Positions 1 to 9,800 of a stretch of 64,000 bases of DNA are shown here, piece after piece. Source of the stretch: Streptomyces sp. NBC_00091 (GTDB lineage: Bacteria > Actinomycetota > Actinomycetes > Streptomycetales > Streptomycetaceae); the NCBI RefSeq assembly GCF_026343185.1, contig NZ_JAPEMA010000002.1:310001-374000 (forward strand). The letters are read 5' to 3'. How positions within the stretch are numbered: the first letter of the stretch is position 1; each line of letters opens with the position of its first letter. The notes under the pieces were generated by a model. That model was not told where the DNA came from, searched no databases, and saw only the letters and a program-made list of their open reading frames with translations. Position numbers and translations under genes: made by a program.

Positions 1-435
1 GACCTGCTCACCTACGCCCAGTCCTGGCACTGGACGGACCCCGCCCGGTCCGCTCCCGAGGCCCTGCGCGTCCTGCGGCCCGGGGGCGCGCTGGCCGTCT
101 GGTCCAACGATCCGGACACCGGGGTGGACTGGATCGCCGCCCAGCAGGCCCGTATCGAGAAGCGCTTCGGCCCGGGCTGGTACATCAACGAAGGGGCCCG
201 GTCGCAGTACGGCCTGCGCTTCACCACCCGTCCGCTGCGCTGGTCGCGCCGGGTCCCCGTGGACGTCCACCTCGCCAAGCTGTCCACGCATTCGCTGTTC
301 CTCGTCGGCGAACCGGGCACGGACGAGTTCCTCGCCGCCGAGCGCGCACACCTGACCGCCCTCTTCCCCGAAGGCCTGCTCTGGGAGCACTACACCGTCA
401 CCCTCGGCCTCGCCGTCCGCCCTGCCGGGTCGTGA
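1..435 (+). CDS. SAM-dependent methyltransferase, C-terminal part
   Basis: The reading frame is open from the first base of the window and stops at 433-435, so the 5' end lies outside. The visible 144 residues contain AQSWHW near the start and a VLRPGGALAVWSND stretch. That is the typical post-motif region of class I (Methyltransf_11 type) SAM methyltransferases, in which the acidic/aromatic loop is followed by RPGG and a beta strand. The SAM-binding motif I (GxGxG) must lie upstream. The substrate cannot be told. It is followed by a 116-base gap and then an unrelated VOC gene on the same strand. Confidence 0.8.
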   Translation, partial: DLLTYAQSWHWTDPARSAPEALRVLRPGGALAVWSNDPDTGVDWIAAQQARIEKRFGPGWYINEGARSQYGLRFTTRPLRWSRRVPVDVHLAKLSTHSLFLVGEPGTDEFLAAERAHLTALFPEGLLWEHYTVTLGLAVRPAGS

Positions 436-551
436 GCCTGCTCCCATCGGGGGTATTCCGGCCGCCGAGCCGGTTCGCGGCGGGCATCCGGGGCTGCGCC
501 GGCCGACACTCGTAGCGCCCTGACACCGGGCGGCACGGGAAAGGACGGCAC

Positions 552-923
552 GTGTTCAGCGACACCAAGGCATTCAGCGGGTTCGCCGTGGACGACCTCG
601 AGCGGGCGCGGGAGTTCTACGGCCGGACCCTCGGCCTGCGGGTCACCGAGGAGCACGGGATGCTCACCCTCCACATCGCCGGCGGCACCGAGATCCTCGT
701 CTACCCCAAGGAGAACCACACACCAGCCGGCTTCACCCTGCTCAACTTCCCGGTCGAGGACATCGACACGGCCGTCGAGGAGCTGACCCGGCGCGGTGTC
801 CGCTTCGAGCGGTACCCGGAGTTCGAGCAGGACGACAAGGGCGTCTTCCGCCATGAGGGGCCGCCGATCGCCTGGTTCACGGACCCGGCCGGCAACGTCC
901 TCTCCGTGCTCCAGACCGCGTAG
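552..923 (+). CDS. VOC (glyoxalase/bleomycin-resistance fold) family protein
   Basis: This 123-residue protein has the usual length of a single VOC unit made of two beta-alpha-beta-beta-beta modules. Seen features are [19 protein letters not shown] at the N-terminus, an [18 protein letters not shown] second module and a C-terminal [12 protein letters not shown], all hallmarks of the family. Such proteins bind a metal and act as lyases, dioxygenases or antibiotic-binding proteins; this one cannot be assigned more narrowly. Start is GTG at 552 with GGGAAAGGA six bases upstream. A strong hairpin seven bases after the stop terminates it and also the convergent tRNA-like gene. Confidence 0.85.
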   Translation: MFSDTKAFSGFAVDDLERAREFYGRTLGLRVTEEHGMLTLHIAGGTEILVYPKENHTPAGFTLLNFPVEDIDTAVEELTRRGVRFERYPEFEQDDKGVFRHEGPPIAWFTDPAGNVLSVLQTA

Positions 924-929
924 GACGCG

Positions 930-965
930 GAAGGCCCCGGTCTCCGTGAGGAGGCCGGGGCCTTC
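930..965. terminator. Bidirectional intrinsic terminator (copy 1)
   Basis: GAAGGCCCCGG and CTCC pair with GGAG and CCGGGGCCTTC across a four-base loop, giving a near-perfect hairpin of about 16 bp. It sits between the VOC stop (923) and the 3' end of the minus-strand tRNA-like gene (971), so it can end transcription from both sides. An identical hairpin follows the second tRNA-like copy at 34906-34941. Confidence 0.85.
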
Positions 966-970
966 GATCG

Positions 971-1040
971 AGCGCTGGGCAGGCCTTGCACCTGCATTCC
1001 CCCACGGGAAGTGGGGTGTCTTTCCTTGGACCACCAACGC
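971..1040 (-). tRNA. tRNA-Gly(UCC)-like gene, copy 1
   Basis: Read on the minus strand, 70 bases fold as a tRNA. There is a 7-bp acceptor stem GCGTTGG/CCAGCGC with one G-U pair, a TG linker, and a 3-bp D stem GTC/GAC with an AAGG-containing loop. The anticodon stem is CCCCA/TGGGG with loop CTTCCCG, followed by a 4-base variable region. The T stem is GCAGG/CCTGC with loop TGCAAGG, and the discriminator is U73. With U33 in place the anticodon is UCC, and U73 is normal for bacterial tRNA-Gly. Odd points are G at position 55 instead of the near-universal U (pseudouridine), C at 37, G at 38 and no encoded CCA. It may be a working tRNA-Gly, a specialised non-protein tRNA-Gly or a tRNA-like RNA. The type comes from hand folding, not a covariance search. 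Confidence 0.65.
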
Positions 1041-1081
1041 CGGGCCCGCCGTCGTGATTCACGGCCGCGAGCTCGAGATCA

Positions 1082-1087
1082 ACTATA
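1082..1087 (-). promoter_or_regulatory. Candidate -10 of tRNA-Gly-like copy 1
   Basis: TATAGT on the minus strand lies 41 bases upstream of the mature 5' end and is kept in copy 2 (35058-35063). It falls inside the 53-bp conserved upstream block. No convincing -35 hexamer is shared by the two copies, because similarity stops six bases upstream of it, so this is a weak call. Confidence 0.35.
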
Positions 1088-1130
1088 CGGCACGTCGGCG
1101 GCCCGGTGAGCCGGGGGCGTACGGGCCCCC

Positions 1131-2396
1131 TCAGAACCAGTTGACGGTCAGGGCGAAGGCGGTGCCCGCGGTGGCTCCGGCGGTGTCGGTCGCGGTGGCG
1201 GTGACCTGCACCGTGCCGCTGCTCCAGGGCTTGCCGGTGATACGGCCGGAGGCGCTGTCGAGGGTCAGGCCCCAGGGCAGGCCGGTGACGGCGAAGCGGA
1301 CGGGCTGCTTACCGCCGGTGGTGGTGAGCTGGATGGTGCAGGACTGGTTGAACTTGCAGGTCTGCGGCCCGGGGTTGGTGAGCCTCAGGTCGCCGGGGGT
1401 GGGGGTAGGGGTGGGGGTGGGGGTGGGCGTCGGCGTGGGCGTCGGGGTCGGGGTGGTGCCGCAGGCCGGGGTGGCTTCCGGGGGTAGGGGGACCTGCCAG
1501 ATCTGGGTGTCGTTCTCCGAGCCGACGAGCAGGTGCGCGCAGTCGGCGTACGTCACCGTCTCGCCCTGCGACTGGGCGGGCAGGGCGACGTCGGCGAGCT
1601 TGACCCCCGCGGTGTCGTACACGGAGGCCGTGTTGGCCCCCAGCGGCCCTCCGCTGCGCAGTGTGTAGGAGGCACCCGTCGGGGAGAACGCCCCGTCGGT
1701 GGCGAAGACGGGGGCGGGCCGGACCGCGGTGAGGGTGTTGACCTGACCGGTCACCGGCGGGAGCGGGGCCTGGTACAGCTGGCCCGCGGCTCCGATCAGC
1801 TTGCTGGCCACGAAGATCCGGCCGCTGACCGGGTCGGCGAGCAGGGACTCCGCGTCGTGCTTGCCGTCCGCGTAGGCGAAGCGGTACGTCACCGGGGTCA
1901 CCGTGGCGTTCACGAGCTGCTCGGGCTCGGCGAAGCTGTGCACGGTGATCTCCGCGCGGCCGCTGAAGTTGTCCCCGATGTCGCCGACCAGGACGGCCGG
2001 GCCGCCCGAGGCGTCCTTGCCGATCGCCAGGCCCTCCCAGTCGGTGTTGCCGACGCCGGAGACGGTGAGCGTGGCCTTGAGCACGCCGGCGGCGCCGGTG
2101 CAGTCGATCGCGAAGACCTGGTTGGTGTTGCCGCTGTCGTTGACGGCGTAGAAGACGCCGGGGTGTCTGCGGCTCATCGCGAGTCCGCTGATCTCCGTCA
2201 TGCCTCCGGGCAGGGTGCACTTCTTCTCGGGGGCCAGGGCGACGGTCCGGGCGCCGGGTGCCGGGGAGGCGGTGGCGGGCGCCGGGGAGGCGGTGGCGTC
2301 CGCCATCCAGGCCACCGCGGGCAGGAGCGTGGCGAGGGCCGCGGTCGCGAGGGCGGCGGCCCGTGGAGGTGTCAGGAGTCGGGGCATGCGGACCAT
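1131..2396 (-). CDS. Secreted beta-propeller-like protein with PT linker and C-terminal Ig-like module
   Basis: A 421-residue exported protein. Residues about 8-40 form an Ala/Leu-rich signal peptide ending near ATASPAPA. Residues 50-310 are repeat-rich with WEGLA and DIGDN motifs, as in beta-propeller and esterase-like phytase-related domains; catalytic function is not clear. A linker of about ten Pro-Thr pairs (coded around 1397-1460) joins an 85-residue C-terminal module of putative-Ig type with a CKFNQSC cysteine pair and a final NWF. The same module ends the phosphoesterase at 21116-22399. The start at 2396 is chosen for the signal peptide; ATG at 2387 is equally possible, as no clear ribosome-binding site separates them. 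Confidence 0.75.
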   Translation of the reverse strand: MVRMPRLLTPPRAAALATAALATLLPAVAWMADATASPAPATASPAPGARTVALAPEKKCTLPGGMTEISGLAMSRRHPGVFYAVNDSGNTNQVFAIDCTGAAGVLKATLTVSGVGNTDWEGLAIGKDASGGPAVLVGDIGDNFSGRAEITVHSFAEPEQLVNATVTPVTYRFAYADGKHDAESLLADPVSGRIFVASKLIGAAGQLYQAPLPPVTGQVNTLTAVRPAPVFATDGAFSPTGASYTLRSGGPLGANTASVYDTAGVKLADVALPAQSQGETVTYADCAHLLVGSENDTQIWQVPLPPEATPACGTTPTPTPTPTPTPTPTPTPTPGDLRLTNPGPQTCKFNQSCTIQLTTTGGKQPVRFAVTGLPWGLTLDSASGRITGKPWSSGTVQVTATATDTAGATAGTAFALTVNWF

Positions 2397-2529
2397 GGGA
2401 GGCGGCCTCGGCGGGCAACACCAGCCCCGGACACCGCCCGTTCGAGCATCGTTCAATGCCGCCCCGGCATGTCCGGCCCAGCGCACCGGCCCCGCGCACC
2501 GGCCCAGCGCGCGGACGCGGCGTACGGGT

Positions 2530-3423
2530 TCAGCGCACCGGCTCCCGTACCGGCGCCTTGTGCCCGGCGTGCGCGATGAAGGCCCGTGCGGCGCGGCTCA
2601 GCGGCCGCCGGGCGTGCGCGATGCCCACCGGCCGCAGCAGGGGCGGGGTGAAGGAACGGATCTCCGCCCTGCTGCCGAAGGCCCTCGACACCACGTCCCG
2701 GTACCAGATGAGGGAACCGCGGCCGTCCGTCACTCCCGTCACCCAGGCGAGGCGTTCGTCGACCTCCAGGGAGGGCACGGGGCGCACGCCCATGGAGCTG
2801 AACATGGCCTCCATCTCGGTGCGGCGGCCGGTCCCGGGGGTGGGCAGCACCATGGGGAGACCGTCGAGCATGCGCAGCGGGACGGGGTGGGGCAGCCGGG
2901 TGCCGATCGGTGAGATCAGCACCACCTCGCGCTCCTGGATGAAGTGCGTGGACAGCTCCTTGTCGACGGGCAGGTCGACCAGCGCGAGTTCGGCCCGTCC
3001 CTGGGTGAGTTCCTCGACGAGGGCCTCGCGGCTGTCGTGCTGCCGGAGGCGGACGTCCACGCCGGGGTGGCGTTCGGTGAAGCCGGCGATCAGGTCGGTG
3101 GCCAGGTCGAGCGCGAGGGTGGGTGTGGTGACGAGGGTGAACGCCGCCCGGGAGTCCTTGCCGTGCGGGGTGCCGATGTCGTCGATGGCCTCCACCGCGT
3201 TGAGCACGGTACGGGCCAGCCGGACGACCCGGGCCCCCTCCGGCGTGAGGTCCACCCCCCTTCCCCGGCGTGCCAGGAGTTCGACGCCCAGGTCGCGTTC
3301 CATGGCCTGGACCGCGCGGGACAGGGCCGACTGCGCGACGAACACCGAGGCGGCGGCGCCGGTGATGGACCGGCAGTCGGCGACGGCGACGAGGTAGCGA
3401 AGTTGCGCGAGTGTGGGGGTCAT
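2530..3423 (-). CDS. LysR-family transcriptional regulator
   Basis: A 297-residue protein of standard LysR length. Residues 1-60 hold the winged helix-turn-helix (LAQLRYLVAVADCRSITGAA then SALSRAVQAMERDLGVELL). Residues 90-290 form the periplasmic-binding-like effector domain. It is divergent from the PKS operon starting at 3894, with 470 bases between. LysR proteins usually control the divergent target, so it is the prime candidate regulator of the polyketide cluster; that role is inferred. Start ATG at 3423 fits the family N-terminus; longer in-frame starts add unrelated low-complexity sequence. Confidence 0.9.
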   Translation of the reverse strand: MTPTLAQLRYLVAVADCRSITGAAASVFVAQSALSRAVQAMERDLGVELLARRGRGVDLTPEGARVVRLARTVLNAVEAIDDIGTPHGKDSRAAFTLVTTPTLALDLATDLIAGFTERHPGVDVRLRQHDSREALVEELTQGRAELALVDLPVDKELSTHFIQEREVVLISPIGTRLPHPVPLRMLDGLPMVLPTPGTGRRTEMEAMFSSMGVRPVPSLEVDERLAWVTGVTDGRGSLIWYRDVVSRAFGSRAEIRSFTPPLLRPVGIAHARRPLSRAARAFIAHAGHKAPVREPVR

Positions 3424-3893
3424 GAGCGGACGGTAACGGCGCGAGCATGTACCTGTAAGGGCCGGTGGATGAACAACTGTCCGAGCGCCGGGGCCCGTCC
3501 ATGCTGGCTCGGCCGCGAGACATGCCCGTGCGGCATGAGCCGGGCGGATGCCGTACGCCGGCCCGTGCGCCGGGGCCGGTCGCCCGGGCGGAAGACTCCG
3601 CAGGCCACCGGCGCGGCGGGGGCGCGGCGAGGGTCCGGGCGGGGCGGCTCCCGGGCGGACCGCACGTTCCGGCCGGGCGAAGCATCGTATTCCGTATGGC
3701 TGTTGACAGTGCGCGGCGCCCCCCGCACGATGCATCGCGGCGCCGGGGTGTTTGACCATGGTTCAAGCCCGCCGCACCGATCGGCCCGGCGTCCGGCACC
3801 GATGCGCGCGGGCCGCCGCACACCTCAATCGCTCTCCCCCGTTCTTCCGCCCCGTACTGCGCCATGTCACACAGCACTGGAAGAGGAGCGCCC
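3424..3893. other. Intergenic control region between LysR gene and PKS operon
   Basis: 470 bases without a credible gene. It holds a TTGACA box at 3703-3708 with CACGAT 17 bases downstream (a plausible vegetative promoter towards the PKS genes), and a 10-base perfect palindrome CGATGCATCG at 3728-3737 overlapping the -10 side. A partial inverted match to the palindrome, AGCATCG, lies at 3681-3687, and an ACCATGGT palindrome at 3755-3762 has TTG/CAA-like flanks. These symmetric elements are candidate operators for the divergent LysR protein. Confidence 0.5.
3703..3731 (+). promoter_or_regulatory. Candidate promoter of the PKS operon
   Basis: TTGACA (3703-3708), a 17-base spacer and CACGAT (3726-3731) resemble an HrdB-type promoter with a good -35 and a moderate -10. 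Transcription would start near 3738, leaving an untranslated leader of about 155 bases before the GTG at 3894. The CGATGCATCG palindrome overlaps the -10, which suits repression or LysR control. Confidence 0.4.
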
Positions 3894-6800
3894 GTGACCC
3901 GCACGCCCCCGCAGTCCGCCGCCAGCCGTGAACTCGTCGTCGCGGTCAGCCCGTTCGAGGAGCCGAACCCGCGGATCGTGACCGCTGCCGAACGGGCCGG
4001 GGCCCTCGGCCTGCTCGACCTCGGCCGGGACCCGGCCGCCGCGCGGCGCGCCTTCGCCGAGCTGGCCCGCCGACTCGGCGGAGGCGGCGGTGGAGGCGGA
4101 GGTGGAGGCGCCGGCAGCGGCCGGTACGGGGTGCGGGTGCCCGTCGGGTGCCCGACCGGGCCCGGGGAGCTGCCGCCCGGGGTGGACACCGTCCTGCTGG
4201 CCGATCCCGCCTCGCACACCCGGGAACAGGTGGCCGCCTGGGCCGCGGCGGCCGGCCGGCCCCGGGTCTGGGCCGAGGTCACCGCCCCGGCGGAGGCCGC
4301 CGCGGCGGTGGCGGCCGGGGCGGTCGCGCTCGTCGCCAAGGGGCACGAGGCCGGTGGCCGGGTGGGCGCGGCCACCACCTTCGTCCTCCTCCAGCAGCTC
4401 CTCGCCGGCTCCGGGCCCGGGGTGCCCGTACGGGCCTGTGGCGGGATCGGGCCGCACACGGCGGCCGCCGCTGTCGCGGGCGGGGCCGCCGGGGTGGTGC
4501 TCGACGCACAACTCGCCCTGACCACCGAGGGCGAGGAGGCCCTGCCCGCCGAAGTGGCGGCGGCGCTGCGGGCCATGGACGGCTCCGAGACCCGACTGCT
4601 CGACGGACACCGGGTGTTCGCCCGCCCCGACCTGACCGCCCCCGACGGGCCGGTGGCCGCCCTGCTGGGCGCCCGCGACCTGCGGGCGCAGCTGCTGCCC
4701 GTCGGCCAGGACGGGGCTTCGGCGGCCCGGCTGGCGGCCCGCCACCGCACCATCGGCGGGGTGGTCCAGGCCGTGCGGGCGGCCGTCACCGGGCATCTGG
4801 AGGCCGCCGTACGGGCCCGGCCGCTGGAGCGCGCCCTCCCCGTCGCGCAGGGGCCGATGACCCGGGTGAGCGATCAGGCCGCCTTCGCCGAGGCGGTGGC
4901 CGCCGAGGGCGGGGTCCCCTACCTCGCGCTCGCGGTCATGGAGGGCCCGGACGTCCGCGCGCTCCTCGCCGAGAGCGCCGCACGGCTGGGCGAGCGCCCC
5001 TGGGGGGTGGGCCTGCTGGGCTTCGCCCCGGAAGAGCTGCGGCGGGAGCAGCTGGCGGCGGTGGCCGAAGCCCGACCGCCGTACGCGGTCATCGCCGGCG
5101 GCACCCCGGCGCAGGCGGCCCCGCTGGAGGCGGCCGGGATCCGGACCCATCTGCACGTGCCCTCGCCGGGGCTGCTGGAGCGGTATCTCGCCGAGGGGGC
5201 GCGGCGGTTCGTCTTCGAGGGGATGGAGTGCGGCGGGCACGTCGGGCCGCGCGCCTCCTTCCCGCTCTGGGAGGAGCAGATCGAGCGGCTGCTGTCCTGC
5301 CCCGAACCGGAGGCCCTGGACGTGCTGTTCGCGGGCGGCATCCACGACGAGCGCTCCGCCGCCATGGCGGTGGCGGCCGCCGCCCCGCTGGCCGAGCGGG
5401 GGGCCCGGATCGGCGTGCTGATGGGCACCGCGTACCTGTTCACCCGGGAGGCCGTGGCCTGCGGCGCGGTGCTCCCGGTCTTCCAGCGGGCGGCCGTGGA
5501 GTGCGCGGACACCGTGCTGCTGCACACCGCGCCCGGACACGCCACGCGCTGCGCGGCGACCCCGTACGCCGAGGCCTTCGAGGCCACGCGGCGGCGGCTC
5601 GAGCAGAGCGGCGCCGAGCCGCGCGAGGTGTGGGAGGAGCTGGAGCGGCTCAACCTGGGCCGGCTGCGGATCGCCAGCAAGGGCCTGCGCCGCAGTGCGG
5701 GCTCCGGGGACGCGGCCACCGGGGCGGTCCCCGCCGGAGCCAGTGGTGCGAGCAGCGCGAGCGGCGCCCTGGAGCCGGTCGGCGAGGAACAGCAGTACGC
5801 GGAGGGGCTGTTCATGCTCGGGCAGGCCGCCACCCTGCGCTCCGGGGCCACGACGGTCGCCGCGCTGCACGCGCAGGTCACCGAGGGGGCCACCCGGCTC
5901 CTGGAGCGGCGGGCCCGGGAACTGGCGGCGCCGTCCGGGCCGGCTGCGGGCGCGTCCGGCCCGCTGGACATCGCCATCGTCGGGATGGCCTGCGCCTACC
6001 CCGGCTCCCCCGACCTCGCCGGCTACTGGGCGCGGATCCTGGACGGCACCGACGCGGTGACCGAGGTGCCGGCCGAGCGCTGGGACCCGGCGCTCTACTA
6101 CGACGCCGACCCGGCCCGGGCGGGCGAACGGACCCCCTCCCGCTGGGGCGGCTTCCTCGGCCCGGTGCCCTTCGACGCCCTGGCCCACGGCATCCCGCCC
6201 GCCTCGCTGGCCGGGATCGAACCGGTGCAGCTGCTCGCCCTGGAGATCTCCGCGCGGGCCCTCGGGGACGCCGGCTACGGCAGGGACCGGGACTTCGACC
6301 GCTCCCGGGCCTCGGTGGTCTTCGGAGCCGAGGCAGGTACCGAGCTGGCGGGCGCGTACGGGCTGCGCGCGCTGCTCCCCTCCTACCTGGGCGCGGTCCC
6401 GGCCGGCCTGGACGGACAACTGCCCCGGCTCACCGAGGACTCCTTTCCCGGAGTGCTCGCCAACGTCATCGCGGGCCGGGTCGCCAACCGGCTCGACCTG
6501 GGCGGCGCGAACTGCACGGTCGACGCGGCCTGCGCCTCCTCCCTCGCCGCCCTGGACCTGGCCTGCCGCCAACTGTGCGACGGGGACAGCGACATGGTGC
6601 TGTGCGGCGGCGCCGACGTGCACAACGGCATCAACGACTACCTGCTGTTCTCCTCGGTCCGCGCCCTGTCCCCCGGCGGCCGCTGCCGGCCCTTCGACGC
6701 GGCCGCCGACGGGATCGCGCTCGGCGAGGGCGTGGGCGTGCTCGTGCTCAAGCGGCTCGCGGACGCGGAGCGGGACGGCGACCGGGTGTACGCCGTGGTC

Positions 6801-9800
6801 AAGGCGGTCGGCGCAGCCAGCGACGGCCGCTCGCTGGGCCTGACCGCGCCCCGGCCGGAGGGCCAGCGCCGGGCGCTGGAGCGGGCCTACGCCCGGGCCG
6901 GGGTCAGCCCGGCCGAGGTGGGGCTGGTCGAGGCACACGGCACCGGCACGGTGGTCGGCGACAGCACCGAACTGTCCGTCCTGACCGAGCTGTTCACCGC
7001 GTCCGGCGCCGCCCCTGGCTCCTGTGCGCTGGGCTCGGTGAAGTCCCAGCTCGGGCACACCAAGTGCGCGGCCGGCCTGGCCGGGCTGATCAAGGCGGCC
7101 CGGGCGGTGCACGCGGGCGTGCGGCCGCCCACTCTGCACATCGACACGCCCAGTCCGGCCTGGCGGGAGGGGACCAGCCCGTTCTTCTTCGACACGCAGG
7201 CCCGGCCCTGGGCCCTGCCCCCGCGGCGGCGGATCGCCGGGGTGAGCGCCTTCGGCTTCGGCGGCACCAACTACCACGCCGTACTGGCCGGTTACGCCGG
7301 GTCCGACGAGCCCCGGCACGGGCTGGAGGAGTGGCCGGCCGAGCTGTTCTGCTTCCGCGGGGAGGACCGGCGGGCGGCGGGCCGGGCGATGGCGCGGCTC
7401 GCGGCCCGGCTGGAGGAGAACGACGCGGCCGGGCGGCCGTGGACCCTGCGCGACCTGGCGGCGGAGGCCGCCGCCTCGGGGCGGGGGCCGGTGCGGGTCG
7501 CGGTCGTGGCCGGCGACGCGGACGAGCTGGCCGTCCGGCTGGAGCGGGCCCGGGCCTTCACCGCGGGCGTGGGGGTCCACGTACGGGAGGACCGGGCGGA
7601 TCCGGGCCGGGTGGCGTTCCTGTTCCCCGGGCAGGGCAGCCAGCGCCCGGGGATGCTGGGCGAGTTGTTCACGGCGTTCCCCGCGCTGCGCGGGCTGCTG
7701 GACGAGGCCCCGGGGGCGGTGGTCTCGGCGATGTTCCCGCCGGCGGCCTTCGGCGCCGGGGGGCGGGAGGCGCAGCGGGCGGCGGTGACCGACACCCGGG
7801 TGGCGCAGCCGGCCCTGGGGCTGGCGGGGGCGGCGGCGCACCTGCTGCTCGGTGAGCTCGGCGTACGGCCGGACTGTGTGGGCGGGCACTCGTACGGGGA
7901 GCTCACCGCGCTGTGGGCGGCCGGGGTGTACGACATGCCGAGCCTACTGCGGCTGAGCGCGCGCCGGGCCGGGGCGATCCTGGCCGCCGCCGGGGCGGAT
8001 CCGGGGTCGATGGCGGCGGTGTCGGCGGCGCCGGAGGAGGTACGGGAGATAGCGGAGCGCGCCGGCTGCGTGGTGGCGAACCACAACGCGCCCCGGCAGT
8101 GCGTGATCTCCGGTCCGACGGGGGCGGTGTCCGGCGCGGTGGAGGCGCTCCGGGAGGCGGGGCTGAAGGCGGAGCCGATCCCGGTGGCCTGCGCCTTCCA
8201 CAGCGGGGTGGTCGCGGGGGCGGCCGGGGCCCTGGCCGAGGAGCTGGCCGGTACGGCGGTGGCCGACGCCGCCGTGCCGGTCTGGTCGAACACCACGGCC
8301 GGGCCGTACCCGGCCGGTCCCGATGCCGTACGGGGCCTCCTGGCGCGGCAGGTGGCGGAGCCGGTCCGGTTCGTGGAGCAGGTGGAGGCCATGTACGCGG
8401 CCGGGGTCAGGACCTTCGTGGAGGCGGGGCCCGGGAGGGTCCTGTCGGGTCTGGTCGGCCGGATCCTCCAGGACCGGCCGCACACGGTGGTCCCGCTGGA
8501 CGTGCGGGGCGAGCACGGACTGGTCCGGCTGGTCACGGCGCTGGCGGAACTGGCTGCGGCGGGCGTTCCGTTGGCGCCGGAGGCGCTGTTCCGGGGCCGG
8601 ACCCGGCGGCTGCCCGAGCGGGCGCCGGTCCGCCCGGGCTGGCTGGTGGACGGGCACCTGGTGCGTACCGCCGACGGGCTCCCGGTCGCCGGGGGGCTGC
8701 GGCCGGCCCGGCGGGTGGCGCCGGCGGAGGCGGCGGAGGGCGGTGCGGTGGTGGCTGCGGCCTCCGGGGTGGGTGCGGCGGCCGGCGGCGCTGTGGCCGG
8801 CGGGGGCGCTGTGGCCGGCGGCGGCGCTGTGGCCGGCGGCGGCGCTGTGGCCGGCGGCGGCGCTGTGGCCGGCGGCGGCGCTGTGGCCGGCGACCGGCGC
8901 GAGGAGGCGGTGCTGGAGTACCTGCGCGGGACCCGGGAACTGGTCGAGGCGCAGCGGGACGTCCTGCTGGGGTACCTGGGCGCGGCGGCGCCCGCGCTGC
9001 CCCGGCCGGGCGCCGAGGCCCCGGTACCGGGTGTGCTGCCCGGCGCCGTCAACGCCCCGGCCCCGGCGGACGGCTCCGGTGCCTGGGCGCCGGTGGCCGG
9101 CGCGGGCCGGGGCGGGGCGGCCGGTCCCGGGGCGCCCCGTACGGCCGAGGAGGTGATGGACGCCGTCCTGGAGATCGTCCACACCCGGACCGGATACCCC
9201 AGGGACATGCTCGACCCGGGGCTCGACCTGGAAGCGGACCTGTCCATCGACTCCATCAAACGGGTGGAGATCATCGGGGCCCTGGCCGACCGCATCGGGC
9301 TCCCCCGGGATCCGGGCGGCTCCACCGAGTCCGCCGTCGAGGAGCTGTCCCGGATCAAGACCCTGCGCGGGATCGTGGACTGGATCGTCTCCCGCACCGC
9401 CGACGACTCACCGGAGCCGGACCCGGACCCGGCTCCGGACGCCGGGCCGGCGCCGGCACCCGTCCCGGTCGCGCGGCTGCGGGTGGAGGTGGTCCCCGTG
9501 GCGGAGGCCGCCGGGGACCCGCAGGCCCTGCGGGGCCTGCGGATCGGGGTCGTCGAGGACGGCCAGGGCCTCGCCGCGGCGCTCGGCGGGGCACTGCGGG
9601 CGCGGGGGGCCGACGTACGGCTCCTCACGGAGACGGAGGCCGGTTTCGACGGGATCGTCGACCTGTCCGCGCTGCGGGCCGGGGCGGCCGAGCCGGTGCT
9701 GCCGGAAGCCTTCCCCGGGCTGCGGCGGGTGCTGGCCGGCGGGGTGCGCCGGCTGCTCCTCGTCACCGAGCCGGGCACGGCGGGCGCCGGTCTGCACGGG

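Larger units (their letters stand above)
925..1093 (-). repeat. 169-bp direct repeat, copy 1 (tRNA-Gly-like block)
   Basis: Bases 925-1093 recur at 34901-35069 in the same orientation with only two differences seen (at 1051/35027 and 1079/35055). Both differences are in the upstream part; the terminator and the 70-base tRNA-like gene are identical. The block therefore holds upstream region, RNA gene and terminator as one unit. The sequences outside the block are unrelated. Confidence 0.95.

Noticed and set aside
1397..1460. Repeat array that might be a CRISPR
   Set aside because: It is a coding Pro-Thr linker (ctccccaccc-type repeats) with no spacers; no CRISPR array or cas gene was seen in the window.
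3864..3893. ATG at 3864 as start of the first PKS
   Set aside because: The strong GGAAGAGGAG site lies within this extra segment and is correctly spaced for GTG 3894.
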